A DNA stretch of 64,000 nt, taken from assembly GCF_037975245.1 (NCBI RefSeq), contig NC_092577.1, forward strand, positions 1,958,501 through 2,022,500, in the 5' to 3' direction. The position numbers were made by a program, and so were the translations under genes. Positions 1-11,666 of this stretch are shown in pieces. Each line of letters begins with the position of its first letter. Position 1 is the first letter of the stretch. Below the pieces are notes generated by a model. The model was not told where the DNA came from, ran no database searches, and worked only from the letters and a program-made list of their open reading frames with translations. Origin of the DNA: Apostichopus japonicus. Its lineage: Eukaryota; Echinodermata; Holothuroidea; Aspidochirotida; Stichopodidae.

Positions 1-1222
1 AGGCAGGTGTGGTGGGAGAACCATCCCACTTGTTGGGTTGGAAGGGCATCCCACAGAATAGCTAGAACAGCACACTCGGTACATACAGTAGGCTGCTGTT
101 GGTGAGTAACTGATTTCTTTATATTTTCATGAAAGTCAATGGTTATTTCATGCAGCAGAGGTCCGATTGCATAAAAATTTGCAACATCACCAGTTCGCTC
201 TTTCTATTGGTTAAATTTTTGGGCAAATCTTTAATCCCACCTCTCCTCAAATCAAAGTGGGCTTCTATACGTGCACATGCCCACCATGCAGCACACTGGT
301 GAATGTGGTTTACATTACTGAAAATCCTTATTAGTTTTTGTAATAAATCATTTGTAATCATTGCCCAGCTCAGATGAACGATAATAGCTTTACTTAATAC
401 ATACATGATATGTAATTAATAACCATTAAGTCAAGGACAACGCCCCTCCTCCTCCCCCTCTCCCCTCCCCATTCACACACTATGCACTGCTATCTGACTT
501 TAAATATGGTTCAATCAAGAACGAAAAAGCTTTGAGTTCAAGATTGGAAAACTGTCTGTCAGTTCAATCGACATGAAAACTACCTTTTGCTGTATGGTCC
601 AGTCTTTGCATGTGTTGCATACTCTTTGTTACTTAATTCCCATAACAAAGACCTTCCGTAGCCTGCATTTCAGGGATATTTTTTTTTAACTTACACCATC
701 AGTATTTCACTGTTAAATATTCCAACCTCTAACACCACTTAGTTATTTATTGCCACACAAGCTTGTGATCAAGTCTCCCTTCATTTCATGTAAGAATTAT
801 CTGAGAGTTATTAGTTTCCATTGCTTCCCCTCAGTGAACCCTATGATCCCATTATGTATCATCACAAGGACATTGCATCATTTTTGTCATCACTTCTGAA
901 ATCTATACCAAATTGTACTGACCTGTTTATCTTAAATCTTATTTAAATTTTAGCCTAGCCATTGACAAAACAGCTTAATTTCTTGTGAGGTAAAGTGTCT
1001 CGCCATCCCCATACATAGACCACTATAAAAATATTAATTTCAGGGTTAATAACTGTATTGGTCAAACTGCCACACAGCTTGCATTGGGCTGATCATTATG
1101 ACACATTCGTTGCACTTTGAGATGAGGACTTGTAGCAATATAGTCCTAACCATTGCAGTAGGTGGGGTCTTAGTTTGTAATAGGGTCATAGTTTTGCAGT
1201 TGATAGGGTCTTAGCTTTGCAG
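1..1222. other. Non-coding spacer, nothing recognised
   Basis: AT-rich sequence with short ORFs only. The first 101 bases are open in frame 1 and end at a donor-like TTG|GTGAGT. They could be the tail of an exon cut by the window edge, but nothing identifies a product. Confidence 0.4.
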
Positions 1223-1706
1223 GGGTTACATCTCTATGTTCTGACATCTCTATGTTGCAACATCTCTATGTTCCGACAATTTTTTTTGACCAAAAGTCTT
1301 GACCAACATGTTTTCGGACCAAGTTTTTTCGGACCAAAATGTTTTTGGACCAAAATATTTTTGTGATCCAACATTTTTTTTTACTCTAAAATTTTTCATG
1401 ACCAAATTTTTTTTCGGACAAGCACTTTTTGGGTCATAACAAACTTTGGGCCCTTTTTTTTTGTGAAAAAACAATTGGTGGGTCCTAACAAGTCACGTCA
1501 GAAAAAATGTTGGTCCAAAAAACATTGAGTCCCCCCAAAAAATTGAGTCCCAAAAACTTAAGTCCCCCCCAAAAAATTGAGTCCGAAAAATTGGGTACGC
1601 AGAAATGTTGTTAAAAAAAAATTAGTCCAAAAAAATTATCGGAATGTATTCCTCGGAACATAGAGACTTCGGAACATAGAGACGTCGGAAAATAGGGATG
1701 TCACCT
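1223..1706. mobile_element. Small foldback-type element with 16-bp terminal repeats
   Basis: The left end carries three tandem 16-bp units of the form CATCTCTATGTTCCGA (from 1229). The right end carries three in the opposite orientation, CGGAACATAGAGACNT (about 1654-1701). The termini also match beyond the repeats (GGTTACATC / GATGTCACC). The interior is a degenerate series of GGACCAAAA/TTTTTTGGACC-like and GAGTCCCCAAAAA-like words. TTTGCAG lies outside each end (1216-1222 and 1709-1715) and may be a target duplication, but the right-hand spacing is not exact. No ORF for a transposase is seen. Confidence 0.55.
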
Positions 1707-1793
1707 TTTTTGCAGGTCTTAGGTCTTTGTTTGTAGACACCCCAATGTTCAATGTTAACCATTACAGTGTCCCTCTTTTTGCTTGTTGCAAGC

Positions 1794-1957
1794 ACATGCT
1801 GGCCACTATAGCTACTATGGCCACTATAGTGTCCCAGTAAATAGTCTTACCAGACAAACAGTAAGATCTGCATAACACACATGCTGGCCACTATAGCTAC
1901 TATGGCCACTATAGTGTCCCAGTAAATAGTCTTACCAGACAAAAGGTAAGATCTGCT
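1794..1957. repeat. 85-bp tandem duplication
   Basis: Two nearly identical copies, beginning ACATGCTGGCCACTATAG at 1794 and 1879. Each copy also contains the short imperfect repeat GGCCACTATAG...GGCCACTATAG. Confidence 0.85.
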
Positions 1958-2295
1958 TTTGATAGGAGTATATCACTTAATACTGACTTGGCTTAAATTC
2001 CTTACTTTTAAGTACCTGCACATGACTTAATATCAAACAATATGCTCCATATCTGGATTATTTCTTTACTGAAATGTGAAGACGCAATGACAATTGGGGT
2101 TCAAACCAATAGCCTTCTCTCCCAATGATAATTTTTATTTCTATTTTGATAAAAACTGTTCTGAACTGCTAATTCATTCATCATAAAACTTGATTGCTGT
2201 TTCAGGAGCATTAATTTAGGTAATAACTATATCTACTATACCAAACTTGTTGTGTAAATACATTGCTTTTGTTTCTTTTGATCCTCCATCTAGGT

Positions 2296-2469
2296 GCAGG
2301 ACACAATGAACTGAACAGCAATAAAGACCTTCCAACTGAATACATTGAGCTGGTCATCTGTTGCTTGGAGCTCAATAATGGAAGCAGCTCCCTGGTGGAA
2401 GCCATTCCCAAAAAGATGGAAATTTATTTTGCTCCATGGAAGCTGTTTGACTGGTTAAAAGAAGCATGA
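2296..2469 (+). CDS. Possible terminal exon of an unidentified gene
   Basis: An open frame follows a polypyrimidine-rich acceptor (TTTTGATCCTCCATCTAG|GT, phase 1) and runs about 57 codons to a TGA at 2467-2469. The peptide contains LPTEYIELVICCLELNNG and ends FAPWKLFDWLKEA. It looks protein-like, with mixed charge and aromatic residues and no repeats, but I do not recognise the family. The upstream exons would lie outside the window or be diverged. An AATAAA-containing stretch occurs about 240 bases downstream (near 2711). It could also be a chance ORF or an old transposon fragment. Confidence 0.3.
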   Translation, partial: AGHNELNSNKDLPTEYIELVICCLELNNGSSSLVEAIPKKMEIYFAPWKLFDWLKEA

Positions 2470-2739
2470 GGCATTGTAGGCATGTGTAGCTGAAAATCAT
2501 CCATATGACTTAGCCACCAAATATGGGCAAAAATAACTACTTGGAACAGTTACAATGTCATTTATTTGAGCTGGATGAGAGTGGCTATGGACGGCCATTA
2601 CCACAAAAACAGGAACAAAAAGTAAATTCATTACATTACATTACACATTACAGAAATTTTCTCCATAGAAAAGAAAATTTCTTCATAAAAAGAATTACTT
2701 GGATATCAAAAATAAATTTACTCCATCAAATATAAATTT

Positions 2740-3651
2740 ACTAAATCACATCAAAACTTACTTTACTCTTCAAAATTACTCTCCAAAATTACTCTTCGAA
2801 ATTTTCTTCATCAAGGATAAATTTACTCTTGGAAACTAAGTTCACCTCACACATATTAGATCTACCCCGTCCAATATAAACTCATAGCTCATCCCGTCCT
2901 AACCAAAAAAAATCCCCCAATTCATTAATTGGGAATCAGGACAATGTATCTGTTGGAAAAGATATTTGACCCATTATTGTACAAACTGATGCAGATGATA
3001 TTGGAAGAGACTCTTCATGTTGGAAGAGTGGAGATGGAGATGGTGGCATATCGATAACCTATTGTAGGTCTCTCAGGACTGAATAAATTAATGAATTAAA
3101 GGTGAAGGGATTGGGGAAAACTGGTGCAAATGAAGTTGTTTTGTGCCAAAATTTAAAATTGATATTTTTTATATAGACATATGTCTCTCATTGTGGTGCA
3201 AATATTTCAATTGGACCATAACCTTTATCCCCTGTCATTTTTGCATATATATATGTCATTCATATTAATGAGTGATTAATGTCCGATGATAACATATTGA
3301 AAGATCGTCATATGACATAGTTATATTTTTGCCTAATGTATATGGTCCTTTTCCTACAGCATGTATTATGTGGTGCAAAGGAACTTTTGAACAAATTATA
3401 TGTCAGTAGGATTATGCATATTATTAAACTAGTGGGCAGAGCTTAGTCAACATCATACATTTGAATGAATGCAAAGCTGAAAGTTTGATTGCTATAACTG
3501 TGTTAGTAAGACTAGTAAATATTGGGTATTGAGGTGAGCAGGGAGGGGCTTTGGGGACAGGCAGGGGATTAAATTGAGTGCAGGTTTTCACTATATATTT
3601 TGCTGTAGATGACAACACCATTGGTGTAGTCTTGCCCATTCTTTGTTGTTG
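2740..3651. other. Non-coding spacer
   Basis: AT-rich sequence. A short run of CAAAATTACTCTTC-like words lies at about 2740-2830. No gene, RNA or element was recognised. Confidence 0.4.
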
Positions 3652-3876
3652 TTCATATCAGTTTATATTTTGAGATGTAGTACTTTATTTTATTAAATGT
3701 TTTAATGTTCAATATCAGTTTATATTTGAGATGTAGTGCTTTTTTTATTAAATGTTTTAATGTTCATATCAGTTTATATTTTGAGATGTAGTGCTTTTTT
3801 CCATTAAATGTTTTGATGTTCATATCAGTTTAGATTTTGATATTTTGAAATGGTAGTCCTTTTTTATTCAATGTTA
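3652..3876. repeat. ~56-bp minisatellite, about 4 units
   Basis: Four successive units begin GTTCATATCAGTTTATATTT and continue through GATGTAGT(A/G)CTTTTTT to ATTAAATGTTTTAAT. The fourth unit is the most diverged. Confidence 0.8.
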
Positions 3877-4079
3877 ATTAAAACAAGACCAATGTCCTGT
3901 GTTCATGTGTAACACTGTACTTCTTTCATTCTATTTAACCTTTGTAAACTATTTGGAAGAGATAAACCAACTTAAAGCAACCTGATGATATTTGTTGTGT
4001 ATGATCTTTTTCTTGGTTTTTCTTTTGCTTTGCTCAAGAAGAATTTGAAGGCACAAACATGGTTTATGTGTCGTAAACC

Positions 4080-4250
4080 TTCGATACAACTCCTTTTATA
4101 TTAACATCTTTGCTAAGCAATTCGCTTCGAATATATATTATCGTGAGTATACGAGAGCATTGTGTGGACAGTCCACAAATCTTATACACGTGATCTTGAA
4201 TTATTAAATAAGCCTAACCAAAACTATTTGAAGGTGTCAGAAATTTATCA
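4080..4250. repeat. Isolated diverged monomer of the 330-bp satellite
   Basis: The stretch reads like the central third of the satellite unit: GAATATATATTATCGTGAGTATACGAG, then the palindrome in the form TGTGTGGACAGTCCACA, then ATCTTATACACGTGAT. It lies about 1.4 kb outside the next recognisable monomer. This suggests an old array edge or a dispersed copy. Confidence 0.6.
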
Positions 4251-5600
4251 TGCGAGGGAGGAAGTCAAAATGGCGCTGCTTTCGACACGAAAAAAAAATT
4301 CCATGTAAAATGTCTTTTATAAAGGTTCTGTAAATTTCACATTGTTCTCTGCTTCCTGCTCTACGCTGTCAGAGAGTTACAACATAACTTATTCCTATAT
4401 TTAAAAAGGTAGCAAACATAACACGTGACAATGTCGAAGAGGATAATTATTCAACCACCATGACAGCAGTATCGCTAACGAGTAACGACCAACACAAACG
4501 ACATTGCACAGCCGCATATAAGTATATATAGTACTGCAAATGTTCAATCTTGAAATTTATGATGTACAATTTTTATATTTTTTGACAGTCTTTGATCAAT
4601 AATAAGCTTGCAAAATGACAGAAATGGAATGCATGCAATGTTTTCCTAAATGTTGATGATAAATACAGTGATCATTGTTTGTATATTTTTTCGTTACACC
4701 TTTTTTAGTATTTATTGGTTCAAAATGTGCCTGAAAGTTTGCAACCAACCAAATATGCATGTGCATTAACGTGTTCGTGGCATTGGCCCCTTAAAGCACG
4801 CTATCGTTAGGGAAGTTTCGTAAAGATTTCAAAAAATTACTAATTCCTGGAGGTCTGGACTCTCCAAATTGTTTTCAGACATTCTAAGTAAAGCATACCT
4901 TTAACCTTCTTTTTTTTTCTTGCCCCATCTAAACATAAAGGCCTATATAAATAAACAAACAATTAACAATACTTCGAATTTCGAGTAGATATAAAAGATG
5001 TCTTGAAATTCAAATGATGTTGTCAACATGAAAATCGATGTTTACTTGGTGTTTTTTCTAAAAGCTTATGTTTGTAACTTCATATAGTTATATAACAGGC
5101 ACACTCAATCTTCATTGTTCGCATCGAAAATAAAGAATGAAGTAACACTTTCTGGGGGAGGGGATTGATACCTTTTCAGTATATTTACTGCTTAAATTTG
5201 GGCAAAACCTTTTCCAACCACCTACAACCCCCCCCCCCCCCCCCCCCCCGCTTCAAATGTTCTCTCTTACGATTCCCATTGTCCATTTCCTTTTTCAAAG
5301 ATTAGTCAGAGATAGATTTAAACAGTCCGTTTTTTGCACTGCCGATTTCTTTGAATAAGCCGTCAAGTGATATTCGTAGAAAGTATACTAATGGCCCAGG
5401 CTATATCATGCACGTATAGCGATGAATCGCACGTTAAAAGTCGACAAATACCCATCGCAATATAATGTAGGATACAGAAAAGTATACTGCTTACTATAAA
5501 TACCATTTCCAGATAACCAAACACGTAATTGAAAATATTACACATTTATCAACTACTATAATTCACAACAAGAAGAATCTGGGAGGGACGCCCACCCATA
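4251..5600. other. Non-coding spacer with poly-C tract
   Basis: No gene seen. The only distinct structure is an uninterrupted C tract at 5228-5249. Confidence 0.4.
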
Positions 5601-5609
5601 AAATCTCGA

Positions 5610-5740
5610 TATTCTACAGGAAGACTTAAACCGGTCAAATATGGGACTGTTAGTATCCTTTATTAACCGAACTGGTAGATCTGTTTAATTCATGTATCAT
5701 TGAGCATAAATAGATTCAAATTAAAAATAGATAACCCCCC
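5610..5740. repeat. Diverged satellite monomer fragment
   Basis: It matches the start of the unit (CGGTCAAATATGGGACTGTTAGTATCC, then GAACTGGTAGATCTGTTTAATTCATGTATCATTGAGCATAAA). This is the same CATTGAGCATA variant found inside the 1.83-kb blocks. Confidence 0.6.
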
Positions 5741-5790
5741 CCCCCAAAAAAAAAAAATCTTGGTCAAACTGACGATACTTGGAAAATTTG

Positions 5791-5852
5791 AGTGCGACAG
5801 TCTGAATTTCCGACTGTCGCACTCTCATTTTTCCGACTGTCGCACTCTCATT
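5791..5852. repeat. Inverted and direct repeat of GACTGTCGCACTC
   Basis: GAGTGCGACAGTC is followed by two copies of CCGACTGTCGCACTCTCATTTT, so one left arm can pair with either right arm. It may be a remnant of a small hairpin element. Confidence 0.7.
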
Positions 5853-6398
5853 TTCACATATTCTTGTAATTTGTGAGTGAACTAAAATTTTCGGTCAAAA
5901 TTGACCTTCAATCAGTCATTTTTACCACGTTTTCCTTGTCACATTGAGAAATTCTGTCACGCGATCTTAAACTCCACCATACAAAACTTCGTATGATTTT
6001 GAATACTCCCAGTTCGCTAGCTTCAAGTAAGTTCAAGATATACATTGTCTCTATGTATACAAAAAACGCTGAATGCTAATCTACGGAAGCTTAAAAGTAC
6101 CATCAACATAACAAAAACTTTGGCCCATAATTTGACATTTTTCAGTAACAAGATAAAATGTTATCAAAAATCAGAAAATGTTGGATTGCTCAGTTGCTTT
6201 AACTGATCAATTGAACAATTTTCTGAAAAATGTTTAATTGATAACTTATCATTATCTTGTCAGTTTGACATTTTTCTGCAAAATTTCCGATCGTTCACTT
6301 CATTCCATCTGAGCAATTGAAACATTTTCTGCAAAATGTTCAATGTGTTTAATTGCCAACTTATCGTAACTCGTCAACTCAACATTTTTCTGCAAAAT

Positions 6399-6454
6399 TT
6401 TTAATTGTTCACTTCATTCCGAATGATCAGTTGGAATGAAGTGAACAATTAAAA
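6399..6454. repeat. Perfect 22-bp inverted repeat (hairpin)
   Basis: The arms TTTTAATTGTTCACTTCATTCC (6399-6420) and its reverse complement (6433-6454) flank a 12-base loop. It sits at the end of a region (about 6120-6454) in which variants of ACATTTTTCTGCAAAATTT and TTCACTTCATTCC recur in both orientations. The whole stretch may be a decayed foldback element. Confidence 0.75.
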
Positions 6455-6884
6455 CATTTCATATGAGTAATAAATATCCCCCACCCACCGCCCCCCCCCC
6501 CCCCAAAGAAAAAATATTAAGCGTGCCAATAAAAGCTCTGTATTTTTGGTAACTCACTTTGCCGTCGAATATAATTTGTTGAAAATAAAAAGGTTTTCCC
6601 CTTTCTTACATTAACATAGCTTTTGTAGTCAGTAGTCTATAAAGCCTTCAAACAGATAACTTTACTTAGTTGCTTACCTGCTTTGCTTAACCAGAGTGTT
6701 TATAGAAGTTTGTGAATTGAGGGCCAGTGGTATTCAATATGTGAATGTTGGCGAGTAGAGCAGGGGGGGGGTGGGAGAACAAACAACAGCCGGAATTTTA
6801 TGGCTCCAAAACCTATCCAGTTGGAATTTCAGCCACTACCCCCCCCCCCCCAATGATCAGGCCTTAGCTACGTCCCTGATTTCA

Positions 6885-7340
6885 TGGAATCATCACTCCG
6901 TCAAACATGGGTCTGTTTATATCGTTTATTTTCCGAAGTTGTAGATCGGTCTATATCATGTGTCATTGAGCGTAGAAAAACTCAAATTCAATATAGATAT
7001 ATAAATGTTTCACTTAATCATCACTCCGTTAACAAGGGTCAGCGTCTGTTTATATCCTTTATTTTCCGAAGTTGTAGATCTGTGTATTGAATGCATTGAA
7101 AGTAATCACATCGTATTAACGCCTTTTTGTTGTTGTAACACAGTAAATTCAATTGGAATATATACTCGTAAGTGTATGAGCGGATTCTGTGGACCGTCCA
7201 CATAATCTTATACACATTTCATTGTATTATTTATTGATGATAAACCAAAATTAGGGTTGAAAATTGATGAACTCTATTAATTCAAAATAACTGTGTTCTA
7301 AGGAAGGACCCCGCACCAAATATATGCAGATTCAGGAAGG
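6885..7340. repeat. Diverged left edge of the 330-bp satellite array
   Basis: About 1.4 monomers, including variant starts TCATCACTCCGTCAAACATGGG and one standard centre with the palindrome GGATTCTGTGGACCGTCCACATAATC at about 7182-7206. Short ORFs here are by-products of the repeat. Confidence 0.75.
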
Positions 7341-9175
7341 AATCAACCCGTCAAATATAGGTCTGTTTTATATCCTTTAATTACTGATTACTTATTCGTA
7401 GATCTGTTTAAATCATGTATCATTGAGCATATAAAGATTAATTTTAAAAACAGATAACTTTATCAAATATATATTTTTTGGCATGTCATACGGTTTACCT
7501 TTAGGTTAATATATTCTTAACAAAACTTTATTTAGGAACATTGGGAAGAAAAAATGTAAGCAAGCATCAACAATCCTCGTTACATGGGTTAGGATTATTA
7601 TAGGAAACCCGAAAGAATAACCCTAATTTTTAACCCTTAATATTAGTATGATAATACTGTTGACCGTTCACATAATAATTGTCTTAAAAGCAGCTTGTTA
7701 AGAAAGATCACAACCTAAATATTTTCTTTTGGTCTATAGAATGTATTTGGATAGTAGTATTAACGTTTTTTATTTAGTAACACACGTAATCTCAATTGGA
7801 ATATATAATCGTAAGTATATGAGCGTATTATGTGGACCGTCTACATAGTCTGAGACACATGATATTGTATAACATATTGATTCTTAAGCAAAGCTCCTCT
7901 TGAATATATTCAGAAATGATCAGCTAATCTAATTAACACTGACAGCCTTCTGAACAAGGGCCAAATCCTCAAATCTCGAAATATTTCAGTTAATCATCAC
8001 TCCGTCAAACAAGGGTCTGTTTGTATCCTTTATTTTCCGAAGTTGTAGGTCTGTCTATATCATGTGTCATTGAGCATAGAAAAATTGAAATTAAAAATAG
8101 ATAGCCATATCATATTAAATGAAAGTCGGCTTACCTACATTGTAATGAAACTTGATCTCAACTTTAATTGGGAACATTGGAAATGAACCACTCCTGTCAA
8201 CTGACCTCAGTGACCACCGGTGCACGGGTTATGGTTGGCATTGGTGCCCCCCCCCCCGCACCCTTACCCCCCGACTTAAAAAGAAAAGTGAAAATAAAAC
8301 TTACTATTACCCTTATCCTGTAAGATAATACTCATAACCATTCAAATATTAATTGTTTAAAACGAAGCTGTTAAGAAAATAGTGTGTATTAGGATAGTAG
8401 TGTAACGTGAATGGTTTTTATACTCATCCGTAGTAAGCTGTGCATTGAGCTACATAGCCAGCCATGTCATGAATATTTATAGTCAAGTGGTATGTAATTT
8501 AGGAGGGTTAAATGCTTATTGATGTGTTTTATAGTCTAATTAAGAGAGTTATGGGTTAAGTAAATCGGTATAATCAGTGAGTTAAATGTCTACAACATAT
8601 CTGCATATGTTTAGGGGGATAATGTTGTTGTTGTTAATGAAATAGTTAAAGAGATTTTACGTCACATGTTGTATTGTTTTATTGCTCATTATATATATAC
8701 CAGAGTGTCCCCACTTACAAGATTGTGAAAATTAATTTACATTGTAAACTCGCATTCACATAATTTAAATTCTTGTACGCAGAGATTTTTTTTATTTTCT
8801 TGTAATTGTAATATGGCCTGGTCTCTATTTACTACGATTAACTGATACACAAGCTAACCACGACATTTCCATAAAGGAACTTTTGACAGTATTCTCTGCT
8901 GTGCTAATGGGCCCCCGGAATGCAACAGTAGTATTGACGTTTTTGTTTAATAACCCACGTCATCTCAATTGAAATATATAATCGTAATTGTATAATCGGT
9001 TTATGTGGATCGTCCACATTATATTATACGTATGATGTTGTATTGTTTATTGATTCTAAACCAAAACCGTATAATTGAAAATATTAAAAATTAATCAAGT
9101 GCATTAATTCACAATAACGGTCTTCTGAATAAGGGCTACACACCCTCATATCTTGATGTGTTTCAGGTATAGGAA
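7341..9175. repeat. 1.83-kb satellite-derived block, copy A
   Basis: A composite of diverged monomers and non-monomer sequence, also found at 9838-11666 and 15013-16835. Landmarks: start AATCAACCCGTCAAATATAGG; an internal monomer with AAACAAGGGTCTGTTTGTATCC (about 8008); a poly-C tract with GCACCCTTACCCCCCGACTT (about 8248-8275); GGGCCCCCGGAATGCAACAG (about 8909); and a monomer with palindrome variant TTATGTGGATCGTCCACATT. No ORF of interest. Confidence 0.8.
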
Positions 9176-9837
9176 TCAACCCGTCAAATATGGGTCTGTT
9201 TCATATCCTGTATTTACAGAACTCGTAGATCTGTTTAAATCATGTGTATTGAATGTATTTAATATATTCATATAGAAGTATAAACGTCTTTTTTCTGTAA
9301 CACACGTAATCTCAATTGGAATATATAATCGTAAGTGTACGAGCGGATTATGTGGACCGTCCACATAATCTTATACACATTTCATTATATTTTTTTATTG
9401 ACTATAAACCAAAATTAGGGTTTTAAATTTATCAACTATATTAATTCAAAATAACTGTGTTCTAAGGAAGGACCCCGCACCAAATATCGACAGATTCAGT
9501 AAGGAATCAACCCGTCAAATATGGGTCTGTTTTATATCCTGTATTTACCGAACTCGTAGATCTGTTTAAATCATGTGTATTGAACGTATTTGATATATTC
9601 ATATAGAAGTATTTACATTTTTTTTTTCTGTAACACACGTAATCTCAATTGGAATATATAATCGTAAGTGTACGAGCGGATTATGTGGACCGTCCACACA
9701 ATCTTATACACATTTCATTGTATTGTTTATTGATTATAAACCAAAATTAGGGTTGAAAATTGATCAACTCTATTAATTCAAAATAACTATGTTCTTAGGA
9801 AAGACCCCGCACCAAATATCTACAGATTCAGGAAGGA
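9176..9837. repeat. 330-bp satellite, two units
   Basis: Two standard units lie between block copies A and B. Each contains AACCCGTCAAATATGGGTCTG at its start and the GATTATGTGGACCGTCCACA palindrome near its middle. Confidence 0.9.
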
Positions 9838-11666
9838 ATCAACCCGTCAAATATGGGTCTGTTTTATTTCCTTTAATTACTGAACTCATAGATCTGTTGA
9901 AATCACGTATCATTGAGCATATAAAGATTTATATTAAAAACAGATAACTTTATCAAATAAACATATATTTTTGCATGTCATACGGTTTACCTTTAGGCTA
10001 ATATAGTCTTAACAGAACTTTATTTGGGAACATTGGGAAGAAAAAAGTGTAAGCAAGCATCAACAATCCTCGTTACATGGGTTAGGATTATTATAAGAAA
10101 CCCGAAAGAATAACCCTAATCTTTAACCCTTAATATTAGTATGATAATACTGTTGACCGTTCACATAATAATTGTCTTAAAAGCAGCTTGATAAGAAAGA
10201 TCACAACCTAAATATTTTCTTTTGGTCTATAGAATGTATTTGGATAGTAGTATTAACGTTTTTTTTTTAGTAACACACGTAATCTCAATTGGAATATATA
10301 ATCGTAAGTATATGAGCGTATTATGTGGACCGTCCACATAATCTGAGACACATGATATTGTATAACATATTGATTCTTAAGCAAAGCTCCTCTTGAATAT
10401 ATTCAGAAATGATCAGCTAATCTAATTAACACTGACAGCCTTCTGAACAAGGGCCAAACCCTCAAATCTCGAAATATTTCAGTTAATCATCACTCCGTCA
10501 AACAAGGGTCTGTTTGTATCCTTTATTTTCCGAAGTTGTAGGTCTGTCTATATCATGTGTCATTGAGCATAGAAAAATTGAAATTAAAAATAGATAGCCA
10601 TATCATATTAAATGAAAGTCGGCTTACCTACATTGTAATGAAACTTGATCTCAACTTTAATTGGGAACATTGGAAATGAACCACTCCTGTCAACTGACCT
10701 CAGTGACCACCGGTGCACGGATTATGATTGGCATTGGTGCCCCCCCCCCCGCACCCTTACCCCCCGACTTAAAAAGAAAAGTGAAAATAAAACTTACTAT
10801 TACCCTTATCCTGTAAGATAATACTCATAACCATTCAAATATTAATTGTTTAAAACGAAGCTGTTAAGAAAATAGTGTGTATTAGGATAGTAGTGTAACG
10901 TGAATGGTTTTTATACTCATCCGTAGTAAGCTGTGCATTGAGCTACATAGCCAGCCATGTCATGAATATTTATAGTCAAGTGGTATGTAATTTAGGAGGG
11001 TTAAATGCTGATTGATGTGTTTTATAGTCTAATTAAGAGAGTTATGGGTTAAGTAAATCGGTATTATCAGTGAGTTAAATGTCTACAACATATCTGCATA
11101 TGTTTAGGGGGATAATGTTGTTGTTGTTAATGAAATAGTTAAAGAGATTTTACGTCACATGTTGTATTGTTTTATTGCTTATTATATATATACCACAGTG
11201 TCACCACCTACTAGATTTTGAAAATTAATCTACATTGTTAACTCTCATTCACATAATTTAAATTCTTGTACGCAGAGATTTTTTTTATTTTCTTGTAATT
11301 GTAATATGGCCTGGTCTCTATTTACTACGATTAACTGATACACAAGCTAACCACGACATTTCCATAAAGGAACTTTTGACAGTATTCTCTGCTGTGCTAA
11401 TGGGCCCCCGGAATGCAACAGTAGTATTGACGTTTTTGTTTAATAACCCACGTCATCTCAATTGAAATATATAATCGTAATTGTATAATCGGTTTATGTG
11501 GATCGTCCACATTATATTATACGTATGATGTTGTATTGTTTATTGATTCTAAACCAAAACCGTATAATTGAAAATATTAAAAATTAATCAAGTGCATTAA
11601 TTCACAATAACGGTCTTCTGAATAAGGGCTACACACCCTCATATCTTGATGTGTTTCAGGTAGGAA
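9838..11666. repeat. 1.83-kb satellite-derived block, copy B
   Basis: Nearly identical to copy A about 2,491-2,497 bases upstream, including the poly-C tract (about 10741-10750) and the GGGCCCCCGGAATGCAACAG stretch. Together with the two preceding satellite units it forms a tandem duplication of about 2.49 kb. Confidence 0.85.

Noticed and set aside
6730..6880. hAT-like right end TTAGCTACGTCCCTG near 6864-6878
   Set aside because: No matching left terminus or target duplication was found upstream.
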